From: Myxococcales bacterium
GTDB taxonomy: Bacteria > Myxococcota_A > Polyangia > Haliangiales > Haliangiaceae
Assembly: GCA_016707895.1 (NCBI GenBank)
Contig: JADJGV010000003.1
Span: 186,001-250,000 of the forward strand
Direction: 5' to 3'
DNA length: 64,000 nucleotides
Part shown: positions 34,776 through 43,212 of the stretch, piece after piece
Position numbering within the stretch: the stretch's first letter is position 1
Layout: each line of letters starts with the position of its first letter
Notes under the pieces: model-generated
What the model was told of the DNA's origin: nothing
What the model saw: the letters and a program-made list of their open reading frames with translations, nothing else
Databases searched by the model: none
Translations under genes and position numbers: made by a program

Positions 34776-36500
34776 GTGACCTGCAAGCGCTCCGTGCTAG
34801 GCGCCGCAGGGCTCACCTGTATCGCGACCTTCGTGCTCGCATGTAAGGGCGGGCGGCCGGCGGAGCAGCAGGCCGAGACCGCGATCGACGACGCGACGCC
34901 GGCTGACGCGCAGCGAGCATCCAGACCGTGCGGCGATGTGTCGGACGAGGTGCCGGACGTTTGGACCTGGGCACGCACGACGCTCGACACGGCGATCCGC
35001 GCCAACCCGACTGCACGCGTCGACGATCGCATCGCGAGCGCCTTCCACGCGGCGACGCGGCGTGACGCCGGCCTCGAGGTGCGCGTCCTCGACCTCGTCC
35101 CGGCCCGCCGGGCGGTGGCTGCTGCATACGAGTGCGGGGCGCTCGCGGCGGGCGGACGCCTCTGGCTCCTCGCGGAGCAGGCCGCCGGCCGATGGGCCAT
35201 CACCGACGAAGTCCCGATGAACGACGGCGAGCACGTCGCGTTCATCATGCTCGCCCCGGACGTGTTCGCGGTGCTCGGCACGCGGTGGGAGACGCAAGCC
35301 CGGATCTCGACGTTGCGGGTGGTCCGGCCGAGGGGAGCCCGGTGGCAGGTGCTGTTCGATCGCAGCCAGATGGTCGACGTCGCGATTCGTGGTGGCGGCG
35401 CCTTGAGGTTCGCGTGGGCCGAGCCGCTCGGCGAGTTCGGAGCCTCGGTGGGTGGTCCGCTGCGCACGTTCGAGGGCCGCGTCGACCCGCGGGCGGGGAC
35501 GGCGATCGCGACGCCAACGTCGCCCTGGCTCGAGGCCCTGGACCGGTGGTGCCGCGACGGCGCTCGTGGTCGGCGCGATCGGCGGCTCTGCTCTCGCGAC
35601 AACGTGGTCAAGGACGTCCGGATCATCGGTGACTCCGCGGCGGCCACGCTGACCGGGGCGTCGACGGACGTCGATTGCAACGGCGAGGCGCCGGCGAGCT
35701 GGTTCACGGCGGACCGCGAGGCGATCATCGAGTTGAGCGACGACGCGTCGCTAGGTTGGCACGTCGTCGACGTGCGCAGCGAGGATCGCGGCTGTGCGAT
35801 CGGCCGTCCACCGCTCGCGCCTTCCCGCGCCCACGTGCTGCGGCGCCGACGCGAGCATGCCTCCGACGCAAGTGTGTTCCTTCGCGACGGACACACGTAC
35901 TGGCTAGACGATGGCGCCTTGGTCGAAGACCGCGCCGTGCTCGCGCCCCTGGACGCAGACGTCGCCTCCGCGGCGCTGGCAGAGGACGGCTCACTCTACT
36001 GGGTGGCCGGCTGGCCCCGACAACTCTGGCAGCTACCACCTGGCGGTGCCCCTACGCGGGTGGCTGCGCTCTCGAACAACGTCGACGGACTTGTCGTCGA
36101 GGGTGACCGGCCGTTCTGGTCGAGCTACACCACCGGCGAGATCTTCACGCTGGCCGGCAACAGGCCACAGGTCTTAGTTCAGGGCCTCGATCGCCCGTGG
36201 GGGCTCGCTGTGCAAGGGGCAGCCCTGCTGGTGGCGACCGCGGGCGGGATCCGTCGCATCGACACGCGGTCCGGGCGGGTCCAGGACTCCGGGTTGCCCG
36301 CGCTGTCGCCGGTGTCCATCGCCGTCGCCGACGGAAGCGTCGCCTGGACCGAAGCGGGCGGCCGCGTGATGCTCGCCGAGCCTCAGAAAGCGGCACGCCT
36401 GCTCGCCATCGGCGGCCGCCCCCGGGCGATCGCGATGGAGGCGCGCACGGTTGTCTGGACGGACGCGAGCGACGGCACGATCAGGCGGGCCACCTTCTAG
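34776..36500 (+). CDS. Lipoprotein with C-terminal beta-propeller
   Basis: Predicted 574-aa lipoprotein from GTG 34776, 4 nt after the previous stop. The signal peptide ends LTCIATFVLAC (lipobox VLAC, Cys23), then GGRPAEQQ. Residues 40-330 form a mixed domain with few Cys. From about 350 on the sequence is a six-bladed propeller of the NHL/SMP-30 kind: DGHTYWLDDGALV, EDGSLYWVAGWPRQLWQLPP, GDRPFWSSYTTGEIFTLAG, LDRPWGLAVQGAALLVATAG, VADGSVAWTEAGG and ARTVVWTDASDGTIRRATF. No catalytic residues stand out. It probably binds a ligand or a cell-surface partner and is expressed from promoter copy 5. Confidence 0.83.
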   Translation: MTCKRSVLGAAGLTCIATFVLACKGGRPAEQQAETAIDDATPADAQRASRPCGDVSDEVPDVWTWARTTLDTAIRANPTARVDDRIASAFHAATRRDAGLEVRVLDLVPARRAVAAAYECGALAAGGRLWLLAEQAAGRWAITDEVPMNDGEHVAFIMLAPDVFAVLGTRWETQARISTLRVVRPRGARWQVLFDRSQMVDVAIRGGGALRFAWAEPLGEFGASVGGPLRTFEGRVDPRAGTAIATPTSPWLEALDRWCRDGARGRRDRRLCSRDNVVKDVRIIGDSAAATLTGASTDVDCNGEAPASWFTADREAIIELSDDASLGWHVVDVRSEDRGCAIGRPPLAPSRAHVLRRRREHASDASVFLRDGHTYWLDDGALVEDRAVLAPLDADVASAALAEDGSLYWVAGWPRQLWQLPPGGAPTRVAALSNNVDGLVVEGDRPFWSSYTTGEIFTLAGNRPQVLVQGLDRPWGLAVQGAALLVATAGGIRRIDTRSGRVQDSGLPALSPVSIAVADGSVAWTEAGGRVMLAEPQKAARLLAIGGRPRAIAMEARTVVWTDASDGTIRRATF

Positions 36501-36570
36501 ATGTGGCCACGGCCGCGCACGGGTGCGTAGCTCGAGCCGGCCAGCAGCGGCTCGACCGAGTACCCCGCCC
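36497..36570 (-). pseudogene. Possible 3' remnant of a DUF1517-like gene
   Basis: A minus-strand frame in the 117-nt gap ends GYSVEPLLAGSSYAPVRGRG before a TAG. It parallels EVERLLAGTSYAKIDGALAG in the neighbouring DUF1517-type protein. The match is short, so this is only a hint that a second copy once followed. Confidence 0.22.
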
Positions 36571-36617
36571 CAGAGGTTCTTTGTCGACCGCCCCCTTGCT
36601 CGGCGCGTCGCTCGCGC

Positions 36618-37700
36618 TCATGGCGCGCCGGCCCTGCCGCGCGGCGGCGCACCGCAGTGGACGCAGGCGAAGGCCTCGGCGGGGTAGAGCCCCTGACAGA
36701 ACTCGCAGACGGCCACCCCGGCGAGGGCGCCGTCGATCTTGGCGTAGCTGGTACCGGCCAGCAGCCGCTCGACCTCGGCGGACGTCATGCGATCGGCGGG
36801 CTCCGACGGGGTCCACACCACCTCGACGGCGATCAGCGAGGTCGGCGTGAGGCTCGACAGCGCCTCGAGCGCGCGGCGCAACGCCTCGCCGTCGCCTGGA
36901 CGATCCACCGTCACTAGCTCGCGGTCGGCGGCGACCAGGACCGAGACCATCACCAGGCCCGGCCCCTCCGCCGACGCGGCGACGGCGTGCGCGTCGGCGC
37001 GCGTGACCTTGCCGTCGACGTTGCGGATCGTCTCGTCGCGGTAGCTCGCGCGCGCGGTCGCGACGTGGGAATGGAACGCGGCCCGCGCCTCGTCCTTGGT
37101 CGTCATCGGGTGGTTCGCCACGGCGCCGTAGACCCACGCCGCGCGATGCCGCCGCAGCAGGATCGCCACCTCGTTCAGCATCTTGACCCGCCCCGCCGCC
37201 GAACCGGTCCCGGCGGTCTCGCCCAGGCGATCGAGCGCCGCCTGCACCGCGCCGCGGGCGCGCGCGTCGAGGACGATCCGGATCGCCGTGACGTCGAAGA
37301 GGTCGGGCGCCGGCGTGTGCAGGAGGCCCTCCCGCCGGTCGTGCTCCTCCATGATGTAGCGCACGAGCAGCAACAGGAGGCCGCCCCCGATGGCGATCAG
37401 GATCCACTCTCCACCGCCGTCGCCGCTCTGCTCACCCTGGCTACAGCCAGCCCCGCCGTCGTACGACGAACGCGAACCGCCGCTGTAGTCGTAGTCGGTC
37501 GATCCGGATCTCGATGAGTCGTCGCCGCGCGAACGCGACGACGAATGGCTGTCCCAGTCGCCCCCGCCCATCGCGCCACCGCTCGATTGCGCGCCGGCGC
37601 CGCCGTAGCCGAAGGCGAGCAGCCCGAGCATCATCAGGAACGCCAGCGAGCGCCGGCCGCGTCGCGGCGCCGAGCCTCGTCCGCGCTTCTCGGCGGCCAT
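36618..37700 (-). CDS. DUF1517-like membrane protein with zinc ribbon
   Basis: Predicted 360-aa protein. It has a signal peptide or membrane segment (18-36, RSLAFLMMLGLLAFGYGG), a Ser/Gly/Asp-rich extracytoplasmic stretch with one Cys, and a second membrane segment (about 99-115, WILIAIGGGLLLLLVRY). A cytoplasmic DUF1517-type domain follows: RVKMLNEVAILLRRHRAAWV is close to the family's LLxEtxlaLLRhxxxWvyg pattern. Further on lie ASYRDETIRNVDG and a beta domain. The C-terminus is a zinc ribbon, CEFC-x(11)-CVHC. Its ATG is 1 nt after the stop of the 187-aa membrane protein gene. The biochemical role of this family is not known. Confidence 0.75.
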   Translation of the reverse strand: MAAEKRGRGSAPRRGRRSLAFLMMLGLLAFGYGGAGAQSSGGAMGGGDWDSHSSSRSRGDDSSRSGSTDYDYSGGSRSSYDGGAGCSQGEQSGDGGGEWILIAIGGGLLLLLVRYIMEEHDRREGLLHTPAPDLFDVTAIRIVLDARARGAVQAALDRLGETAGTGSAAGRVKMLNEVAILLRRHRAAWVYGAVANHPMTTKDEARAAFHSHVATARASYRDETIRNVDGKVTRADAHAVAASAEGPGLVMVSVLVAADRELVTVDRPGDGEALRRALEALSSLTPTSLIAVEVVWTPSEPADRMTSAEVERLLAGTSYAKIDGALAGVAVCEFCQGLYPAEAFACVHCGAPPRGRAGAP

Positions 37701-37701
37701 C

Positions 37702-38265
37702 TCAGCGCACCACGCGCGCGCCGGGGACCACGGCGGGGATGTGGGCGGCGTAGTCGCGGTTGGCGAACGCCAGGCGCAGCCCGGGCTGGCCGGTGCCGTT
37801 GACGTCGTGCACGCCGCGCAGGAAGCGGATCGGCTGGTAGCGACACACCATCGGCAGGGGCGCCGGTCGGCGCACCCACAGCATCGGGCCGACCACCGCC
37901 AGCCCGAACGCGACCCACGCCGCCGTGCCTTCGTCGACGTTGGGGCCGCCGACGAACGCGGCCGCCGCGATGATGAGCGCGACCCAGCTCACGAGGAACA
38001 GCACCAGGAACAGGACGAAGCGCTCGCCGAACGTCGCCCGCTGGTGCGTCGCGGTGTACGCGCAGTCGGTGCAGAAGCCCGCCCGCACGTGGACGGTCTG
38101 CTCGAATCCCGCGATGAACAGGTACACCTGCAACCGCAGCGGGACCGTCATCGGCCCCACCGACAGCTTGCCGTCGTCGGTCCGCGCGCAGTTCGCGCAC
38201 CGGTCGGTCGGCAGCTCCTGGTCGAGGGGCACGTTCCGGACGGCCCAACCCCATGGGGCGAACAT
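37702..38265 (-). CDS. Membrane protein with N-terminal CxxC motifs
   Basis: Predicted 187-aa protein. Two CxxC pairs near the N-terminus (CANC at about 23-26, CTDC at about 65-68) may bind zinc. Two membrane segments follow (VLFLVLFLVSWVALIIAAAAF and AAWVAFGLAVVGPMLWV), then a basic cytoplasmic tail ending FANRDYAAHIPAVVPGARVV. Its stop is 1 nt from the start of the DUF1517-like gene. Both carry zinc-ribbon-like Cys pairs and membrane helices, so they probably work together in the membrane. Confidence 0.75.
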   Translation of the reverse strand: MFAPWGWAVRNVPLDQELPTDRCANCARTDDGKLSVGPMTVPLRLQVYLFIAGFEQTVHVRAGFCTDCAYTATHQRATFGERFVLFLVLFLVSWVALIIAAAAFVGGPNVDEGTAAWVAFGLAVVGPMLWVRRPAPLPMVCRYQPIRFLRGVHDVNGTGQPGLRLAFANRDYAAHIPAVVPGARVVR

Positions 38266-38371
38266 CGGTCAGGCCTCCCCGGGAATGCGGTGGAGGCTCG
38301 GCGTCGGGGCGAGGGTGTGCGTCATGGGATGTTCGATGGCTGATGTTGGGCTGCGAGGCGGGGCGCTGCCA

Positions 38372-39511
38372 TCACAGGCCGAGCGCCGCGACGGTGCGCT
38401 GGTAGTCGGCACGGCCCCGCAACGGGGCCAGCTCGGGGGCGGTGCCGACGCGGCGCGAGCGCGTGCGACCGCCGACGGGCGCATCGGCATTCGCCGTCAC
38501 GTACTCGAGCCACGCCAGCTCATCGAACGCACGCGCCGCCGCGTCGAGCCGCCCGAGCCTGACCTCGACGGCGATTCGATCGTTCGTGGTGTCGAGCCAG
38601 CGCTCGAGCGGCAGGCGCTTCGCAGCCTCGGCCGCGCGGATCAGCGAGGCGTCCGCCGCTACGGGTTGCTCCGCCGCCAGCTCGAGTCGCGCGAGCTGAC
38701 GCCACACCTGCCAACGGTCGATCGCCGCGCCGTCTTCGAGGCTCGCTGCGAGCGCTTGGTGGCGACGCAGCGCCGCCTCCGCGGCAGGCCGGGTCACCGC
38801 GGCGTTGGCGTCACGCACCAGGGCCGCGATCGCCGCCGCACGTGCTGGGTCAGCGACCATCGCGCCGTCGAGTTCGTCCTGGGCGCGGCGGGCGATCCGG
38901 TCGGCGCGCGGATCGATGTCAGCCATCGGGTCGGCGAACAAGCTGCGCTCGATGCTCGCCGTTGCCGCGGGAAAGTCGAGGCGAGCGTACGTGACGGCGA
39001 CCTTGTGCAGCCCCTCGCCGCGCGTGTGCGCCGCCGTGTACCTGTCGATCACGAACGGCGTCGGCTCGGTAAGCGCCCGCCGGAGCTGCGTCATTGCCGC
39101 GTCCAGATCGTCGTCGTAGAGAGTCGCCAGCTCGACGCGCGCCTGGATGAACGCCGGCTCGACCGCCACGCACCGCTCCATCGCAACCCGCGCCGCGTCC
39201 GCGTCACCCAGCTGCTCGGACAGTCCCGCCAGATCGAACCACGCGACGGCCAGCGTCGGATCGATTTCGGTGGCCCGGCGAAACAACGGCAGCGCCGCGG
39301 TGAAGTCACCCTCCATCGCCAGCGCGTACGCCTGATCGTAGACCTCTTGGCCGCGCGCCCGCGCGTCAGGGTCGGTCGATGCGGGTGGCTCGTGCGCGAC
39401 CGCCGTCGGTGTCGCATCGGCATGTGCAGGTGCCGTGGCGGTCGGTGGTGCGCGGTGACACGCGGCAGCGACGGCGAGCAGGCATCCAGAGAGACGGGTT
39501 CGGGTGGTCAT
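38372..39511 (-). CDS. TPR-repeat lipoprotein
   Basis: Predicted 379-aa exported protein from ATG 39511; an in-frame ATG at 39532 is the alternative. The signal peptide MTTRTRLSGCLLAVAAAC ends in a plausible lipidated Cys and is followed by a Pro/Ala/Thr linker. Tetratricopeptide repeats follow: QEVYDQAYALAMEGDFTAAL, FRRATEIDPTLAVAWFDLAG, MERCVAVEPAFIQARVELAT and LDAAMTQLRRALTEP. The C-terminal half is helical with further TPR-like pairs (AAEQPVAADASLIRAAEAAK). TPR lipoproteins serve as scaffolds for envelope complexes. The promoter element lies 61 nt upstream of the longer start region. Confidence 0.8.
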   Translation of the reverse strand: MTTRTRLSGCLLAVAAACHRAPPTATAPAHADATPTAVAHEPPASTDPDARARGQEVYDQAYALAMEGDFTAALPLFRRATEIDPTLAVAWFDLAGLSEQLGDADAARVAMERCVAVEPAFIQARVELATLYDDDLDAAMTQLRRALTEPTPFVIDRYTAAHTRGEGLHKVAVTYARLDFPAATASIERSLFADPMADIDPRADRIARRAQDELDGAMVADPARAAAIAALVRDANAAVTRPAAEAALRRHQALAASLEDGAAIDRWQVWRQLARLELAAEQPVAADASLIRAAEAAKRLPLERWLDTTNDRIAVEVRLGRLDAAARAFDELAWLEYVTANADAPVGGRTRSRRVGTAPELAPLRGRADYQRTVAALGL

Positions 39512-39578
39512 GGCGTGGCTCTTGGGGGGCATGGTGGATGGAGTCGGAGTGGCGGCAGCGCTGCCAGCTCGATCTGCC

Positions 39579-39604
39579 TATCGACCGGTCCGCCGCGCGG
39601 TTGC
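39579..39604 (-). promoter_or_regulatory. ECF-like promoter element (copy 6)
   Basis: Minus strand GCAACC (39604-39599), 14-nt spacer, TCGATA (39584-39579). It faces the TPR lipoprotein gene. This copy has the longest leader of the set: 46 nt to ATG 39532, 67 nt to ATG 39511. Confidence 0.7.
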
Positions 39605-39645
39605 GTCGAATCGCAGCGTCGCACGCACGGGCGCCGGCGGGGCCG

Positions 39646-41655
39646 TCAGCGCGCGCTCCAGAACGCCAGGGCCAGGACCTTGTCGCGGTCGGCGAGCACG
39701 TCGACGACCCGGGCGACGATCGCGGCGTCGGGGGCGGCGAGATCGTCGCGGCCGAGCAGCCGAAGGACCGAGCGGCGCAGAAAGGCCCGCCGCAAGGTCT
39801 CGCCGATCTGGCTATCGTCGCCGATCCAGTGGTCCGTGAGGCGGGGCGACCACAGCAGCGCCTCCGCGAGCTCGGCCTGCCCATCGGCGACCCGTGGCGC
39901 GATGCCGAGCACGATCAGGTAGCGCTGGGCGAGACGGTGATGCTGCAGGTAGTGCGCGAGCGGTCGGGCGTCACCGTCGAGCGCGTCCAGGACGACCTCG
40001 CTCGCACGGCGGTCCGTGAGCATGAGCCCGCCGCGATCGAAGCCCCGACGACGCAACGCCGCGGCCGGCGCCATCGTGTCAACGGGCTCGATGTCCCAGA
40101 CTGGCGCGGCGGTGTAGATCGCGTCGGCCTTGAGGCTCTCCGGACTGGCGCCCGGCTGGTCGGCGATCAGCGCCCAGGCCGCGCGACAACGGTGTCTGAA
40201 CCGTGCGGCGGTCCCGATGCCGAGTTCGTCGATGAAGCCGTCCTGCGCCTCGTTCGTCGCGGCGACCTCCCCAAGGTGGATCGCCACGTATGGAACCAAC
40301 CACACGGCGCCGTCAGCGATGCCGCAGGTCACCCATTCCCCCGTGAGCGCCCGGGCGACGCCGCGCCAGCGTGCCGGCAGATCGCCCTGGAAGCGACGCG
40401 ATGGGCCCTGCGGTAGCCCGCCGGGGGCGGTGGCGGCGGCAACCAGCGCGCAGGTGCCGTCCTGGCGCGCGGCACGGTCGAGCCATGCGGCGGCCGCGGT
40501 GTCGCCGCTCTTCGTTCGCATCCACGCCGCCACGCACATCATCGCGTCTCGCCCCGGGCCCCTCGCCTGCTCTTGCGCGCTCACCTCCACCAGCGCCGCG
40601 GCGTCGGACCATCGACCGGCGGCGATCGCGACCTCGACGGCGACACCGCGGTCGACATCGGGCACGCGCGGCATCACCTCGGCAGCTTCGGCGAACCGCC
40701 CCAGCCGCGTCAGCGCCTCGAACGCAAGCGCGTCGTCACCGCGACGGCGCGCGAACGCGAGCAGCTCCTCATGGCGGTCGAGGTCGCGCAGCTGCTGTGC
40801 CTCCACGTCCGTCCCACGCAACCGGGCCACCGTGAGCGCGCGGCCGATCTGCTCGCGACCGACAGCGTCCGCGGCCGCGTCCTCGAGCCACCGCATCGCC
40901 TCCGCTCGCCCGGTTGGCGTCGCCACCGCCACCTGCACGCGCAACGGGATGTCGGCCAGCGTGGCGTCCTCGTCGCGATCGGCGGCGCGGATCCGGCGCT
41001 CCATGACCACGCCAAGCACGACGAGCATCGCCGCCATGCCCGCCGCGGCGAGAGCCGCCGACACCGCCAACCGCATCCGCGCCGTTGGCGCCGCGGCACC
41101 GCGGTGGTCGAGCGCGTACAGCTCCAGGCGTTGCGCCGGCGCCGCGCGCAGCGTCCACGTCCCGGCGTCGTCATGCTCGAGTCGTCCGACGCAGACCACC
41201 TCGGCCCCGGCCGCCACGGTCAGCTCCTGCCGCCACGCGATCAACGCGCCTGCCTTCGTGCGGCCGGGCCACCTGTCGACGGTCGCCCGCGTCCCCGCGA
41301 CCACCTCGACGTCGCCCGCCAGCTGGACAAGCGTGTCGCCCACGGTCAGCGCCGCCCCGTCAGCGGTCCCGGCGGTCACGTGCGGCGCCGCGTAGCTCCA
41401 CACCTGCTGGCGTGACGACCGCAGATCCGCATCGCTCAACCGCCCGCGGAGCGCGATCTGCCCGGAGCGCAGCTCGACCGTCGCGCCACGCACGACCCGC
41501 GCCACGTGCGCCGTCGCCTGACGCCGGCGATGCAACCGGGCCAGCCCTGGCGCCCCCACCGCCGCCAGCCCGATCAGCGCCTTCCAGATCCACGCGCCGT
41601 GCTCCACCAGGAACGGCAGCGGCGCGGCGGTCGACTCGACGGTCGGGATCGGCAT
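39646..41655 (-). CDS. Two-pass membrane protein with helical-repeat cytoplasmic region
   Basis: Predicted 669-aa protein. A first membrane segment (about 19-37, GAWIWKALIGLAAVGAPGL) is followed by an extra-membrane beta domain (about 55-190) with VELRSGQIALRGRLSD and VVAGTRATVDRW, distantly like GIDE/OB-type modules. A second membrane segment follows (about 195-220, LAVSAALAAAGMAAMLVVLG). The remainder is helical with TPR/Sel1-like pairs (RRGDDALAFEALTRLGRFAE, VAIAAGRWSDAAALVEVS). The ATG shares its A with the TGA of an 18-codon ORF (TGATG), so translation is probably coupled to that leader. Function unknown. Confidence 0.78.
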   Translation of the reverse strand: MPIPTVESTAAPLPFLVEHGAWIWKALIGLAAVGAPGLARLHRRRQATAHVARVVRGATVELRSGQIALRGRLSDADLRSSRQQVWSYAAPHVTAGTADGAALTVGDTLVQLAGDVEVVAGTRATVDRWPGRTKAGALIAWRQELTVAAGAEVVCVGRLEHDDAGTWTLRAAPAQRLELYALDHRGAAAPTARMRLAVSAALAAAGMAAMLVVLGVVMERRIRAADRDEDATLADIPLRVQVAVATPTGRAEAMRWLEDAAADAVGREQIGRALTVARLRGTDVEAQQLRDLDRHEELLAFARRRGDDALAFEALTRLGRFAEAAEVMPRVPDVDRGVAVEVAIAAGRWSDAAALVEVSAQEQARGPGRDAMMCVAAWMRTKSGDTAAAAWLDRAARQDGTCALVAAATAPGGLPQGPSRRFQGDLPARWRGVARALTGEWVTCGIADGAVWLVPYVAIHLGEVAATNEAQDGFIDELGIGTAARFRHRCRAAWALIADQPGASPESLKADAIYTAAPVWDIEPVDTMAPAAALRRRGFDRGGLMLTDRRASEVVLDALDGDARPLAHYLQHHRLAQRYLIVLGIAPRVADGQAELAEALLWSPRLTDHWIGDDSQIGETLRRAFLRRSVLRLLGRDDLAAPDAAIVARVVDVLADRDKVLALAFWSAR

Positions 41656-41711
41656 CAGCGACCGCCGTCCGACGAGTTCGAGCCTGGGTGACGGTAGTGG
41701 CGGCGATGCAT
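41655..41711 (-). CDS. 18-aa leader ORF, coupled to the 669-aa gene
   Basis: ATG 41711 to TGA 41655 encodes MHRRHYRHPGSNSSDGGR. The ATG is 10 nt beyond the TCGATA of promoter copy 7. Its stop overlaps the next start (TGATG). A sister ORF at 42453-42557 begins MHRYHLRHPGSRSSDGGR behind the same promoter and is also overlapped with a downstream gene. Very His/Arg-rich. It may be a leader that couples ribosomes from a leaderless transcript to the main gene. Confidence 0.45.
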   Translation of the reverse strand: MHRRHYRHPGSNSSDGGR

Positions 41712-41781
41712 TTGCGCGAGCTATCGACCGGCCCGGCCGCCGGTTGCGTGGCCATTAGCTGATCCATGAGTAGCACCTGCG
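41658..41781. repeat. Imperfect direct repeat A (partner at 42504-42627)
   Basis: About 124 nt covering the short His-rich ORF, the promoter element and the end of an upstream gene. It is repeated about 850 nt away with scattered changes. The part beyond the promoter (41757-41781) resembles the 3' end of the 160-aa lipoprotein gene, so a former gene end was copied with it. No gene is seen from 41782 to 41877. Confidence 0.8.
41722..41747 (-). promoter_or_regulatory. ECF-like promoter element (copy 7)
   Basis: Minus strand GCAACC (41747-41742), 14-nt spacer, TCGATA (41727-41722). It faces the 18-aa leader ORF and the 669-aa membrane protein gene. Confidence 0.75.
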
Positions 41782-41877
41782 TGCGCTCGACCCGTGTGGC
41801 CGGCGTCGCTGGCCTCGCAGTACGCAGACGTGCCACGGCGTCGCAGCCAGCTCGGGGACCTCACGCGCCGCGGCCCA

Positions 41878-42456
41878 TCAGCTTCCTCCGGCGAGGAGAT
41901 CGACGTAGTACGGCAGATCGAATGCGAACGTCGCTTCGACGGCGAGGCCGAGCCACGACGCGTGATCGTCGTCGATGTCGACTCGGGTGGCGATCAGCCC
42001 GAGCGCGAGTTCCCCCGACTGCGGTCGGTGGTCGGGGCCGGCGCCGCCGGCTGCACGTAGGTCATCGATCGCCTCCAGCGCAACACCGGCGAACCCTGCG
42101 GCGCTCCGCCCGCGCAGGGTCGCGCCCCCATCGATCGGTTCGAACCAGGCCCACCCGAGCGTCGCGCGTGCGGTCACAGCGAGGCGGCGGTCAGCGTCGA
42201 GCTCGTGGACCGCGAGGTTGCACCGGCCCTCGGGGCCAAGCGCCACCGCGTCGCCACCGTCGTTCGCATCAAGGGTGACGCCAAGGCCGCCGCCGCAACG
42301 CAGCCGGGCAGCGCTGGTGGTGCGGAAGCCGACGCCCGAATAGAGTTGTGCGCCCCACCGCTCCCCCGTGGTGCTCTGCGAGGCACGCGTGGCCCCAATA
42401 CCCGGGCTGTAGTACATGCAGCCCGACGTCATCAGGCCGACCAAGAGCACCCTCAT
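41878..42456 (-). CDS. Outer-membrane lipoprotein, beta-rich
   Basis: Predicted 192-aa lipoprotein. A short signal peptide MRVLLVGLMTSGC has lipobox TSGC. The mature protein has many amphipathic strands (QLYSGVGFRTTSAARLRCGG, AVTARATLGWAWFEPIDGG, ASWLGLAVEATFAFDLPYYV), the pattern of a small beta-barrel or lipid-binding cup. Its ATG overlaps the stop of a 34-codon ORF by 4 nt, and the unit is driven by promoter copy 8. No family was recognised. Confidence 0.78.
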   Translation of the reverse strand: MRVLLVGLMTSGCMYYSPGIGATRASQSTTGERWGAQLYSGVGFRTTSAARLRCGGGLGVTLDANDGGDAVALGPEGRCNLAVHELDADRRLAVTARATLGWAWFEPIDGGATLRGRSAAGFAGVALEAIDDLRAAGGAGPDHRPQSGELALGLIATRVDIDDDHASWLGLAVEATFAFDLPYYVDLLAGGS

Positions 42457-42557
42457 GACGTCGCCTCGCGATCAGGGGCGAGTTCGTCGCCGGGCTCGAG
42501 CGAGCGACCGCCGTCCGACGAGCGTGAGCCTGGGTGACGGAGGTGGTAACGGTGCAT
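42453..42557 (-). CDS. 34-aa leader ORF, coupled to the 192-aa gene
   Basis: ATG 42557 to TGA 42453. The first 18 residues, MHRYHLRHPGSRSSDGGR, match the leader ORF at 41655-41711, then an acidic tail follows (LEPGDELAPDREATS). The ATG is 11 nt past TCGATA of copy 8 and the stop overlaps the next gene (ATGA). Confidence 0.45.
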   Translation of the reverse strand: MHRYHLRHPGSRSSDGGRSLEPGDELAPDREATS

Positions 42558-42627
42558 CTTGCGTGGGCTATCGACCGGCCCGGCCGCCGGTTGCGTGGCC
42601 ATCAGCTGATCATGAACAGCACCTGCT
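42504..42627. repeat. Imperfect direct repeat B (partner at 41658-41781)
   Basis: Second copy of the repeat, with the promoter element and the His-rich ORF start. Its right end runs into the 3' end of the 160-aa lipoprotein gene. Confidence 0.8.
42569..42594 (-). promoter_or_regulatory. ECF-like promoter element (copy 8)
   Basis: Minus strand GCAACC (42594-42589), 14-nt spacer, TCGATA (42574-42569). It faces the 34-aa ORF and the 192-aa lipoprotein gene. Confidence 0.75.
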
Positions 42628-43084
42628 CGATCACCTCCCAGCCGGCGGCGGTCCTGCGCAGGCTGTAGCCGTAGGAGGCCGCCGACAGGCCGCCCTCGAA
42701 GTACGAGGCGGTGGCAGTTGCCTGGTCGCCGTCGATCGAGATCTCCCCGACCGCGAAGATCAGGCCGGGCCGCGCGCCGGAGGCCGCGCCACGCAGGAAG
42801 ACGCCGTCGCTGCTCTCGGTGCAGGCCGAGACGGCGACGACCCGCGGGCGGTGCGTCGCGAAGCGCGCCAGGAGCGCCTCGCTGGGGTCGCTCGGACCGT
42901 CGACGCGCAGGCAGTACACGCTGGCGGCGCCCTGCGCGGCCGACGCGTTGTTTGCGAACAGGTGGCGGAACACCGCCTCGCTGATCTGGGCGCTGTCGCC
43001 GGTCAGCGGCGGCGCGGGCGCCGCCGGGGGCGCGGGGTGACAGGCCGAGAGCGAGGCGATCGCGATGAGGATGGCGGTGCGCAT
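42602..43084 (-). CDS. Small lipoprotein
   Basis: Predicted 160-aa lipoprotein from ATG 43084; the longer frame upstream is antisense to the kinase gene. The signal peptide MRTAILIAIASLSAC (lipobox LSAC) is followed by a Pro/Ala linker. The domain contains EAVFRHLFANNASAAQGAAS, VYCLRVDGPSDPSEALLARF and YSLRRTAAGWEVIEQVLFMI. This SnoaL/NTF2-like alternation (helix, then strands, ending in W..) often binds small molecules, but no active site is seen. Divergent from the kinase gene. Confidence 0.78.
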   Translation of the reverse strand: MRTAILIAIASLSACHPAPPAAPAPPLTGDSAQISEAVFRHLFANNASAAQGAASVYCLRVDGPSDPSEALLARFATHRPRVVAVSACTESSDGVFLRGAASGARPGLIFAVGEISIDGDQATATASYFEGGLSAASYGYSLRRTAAGWEVIEQVLFMIS

Positions 43085-43212
43085 GGTGGCTGGGACGCGC
43101 GACGCTCCTGATGGGGCCCTGGCATCGGCTGTCGTTCGCCGGCGTCGATGTGCGGGCGCGCGGCGGTCGATGTCGCAGGCGAGCCGACAAGCGCGCAAAC
43201 GACGCAGCCCAC

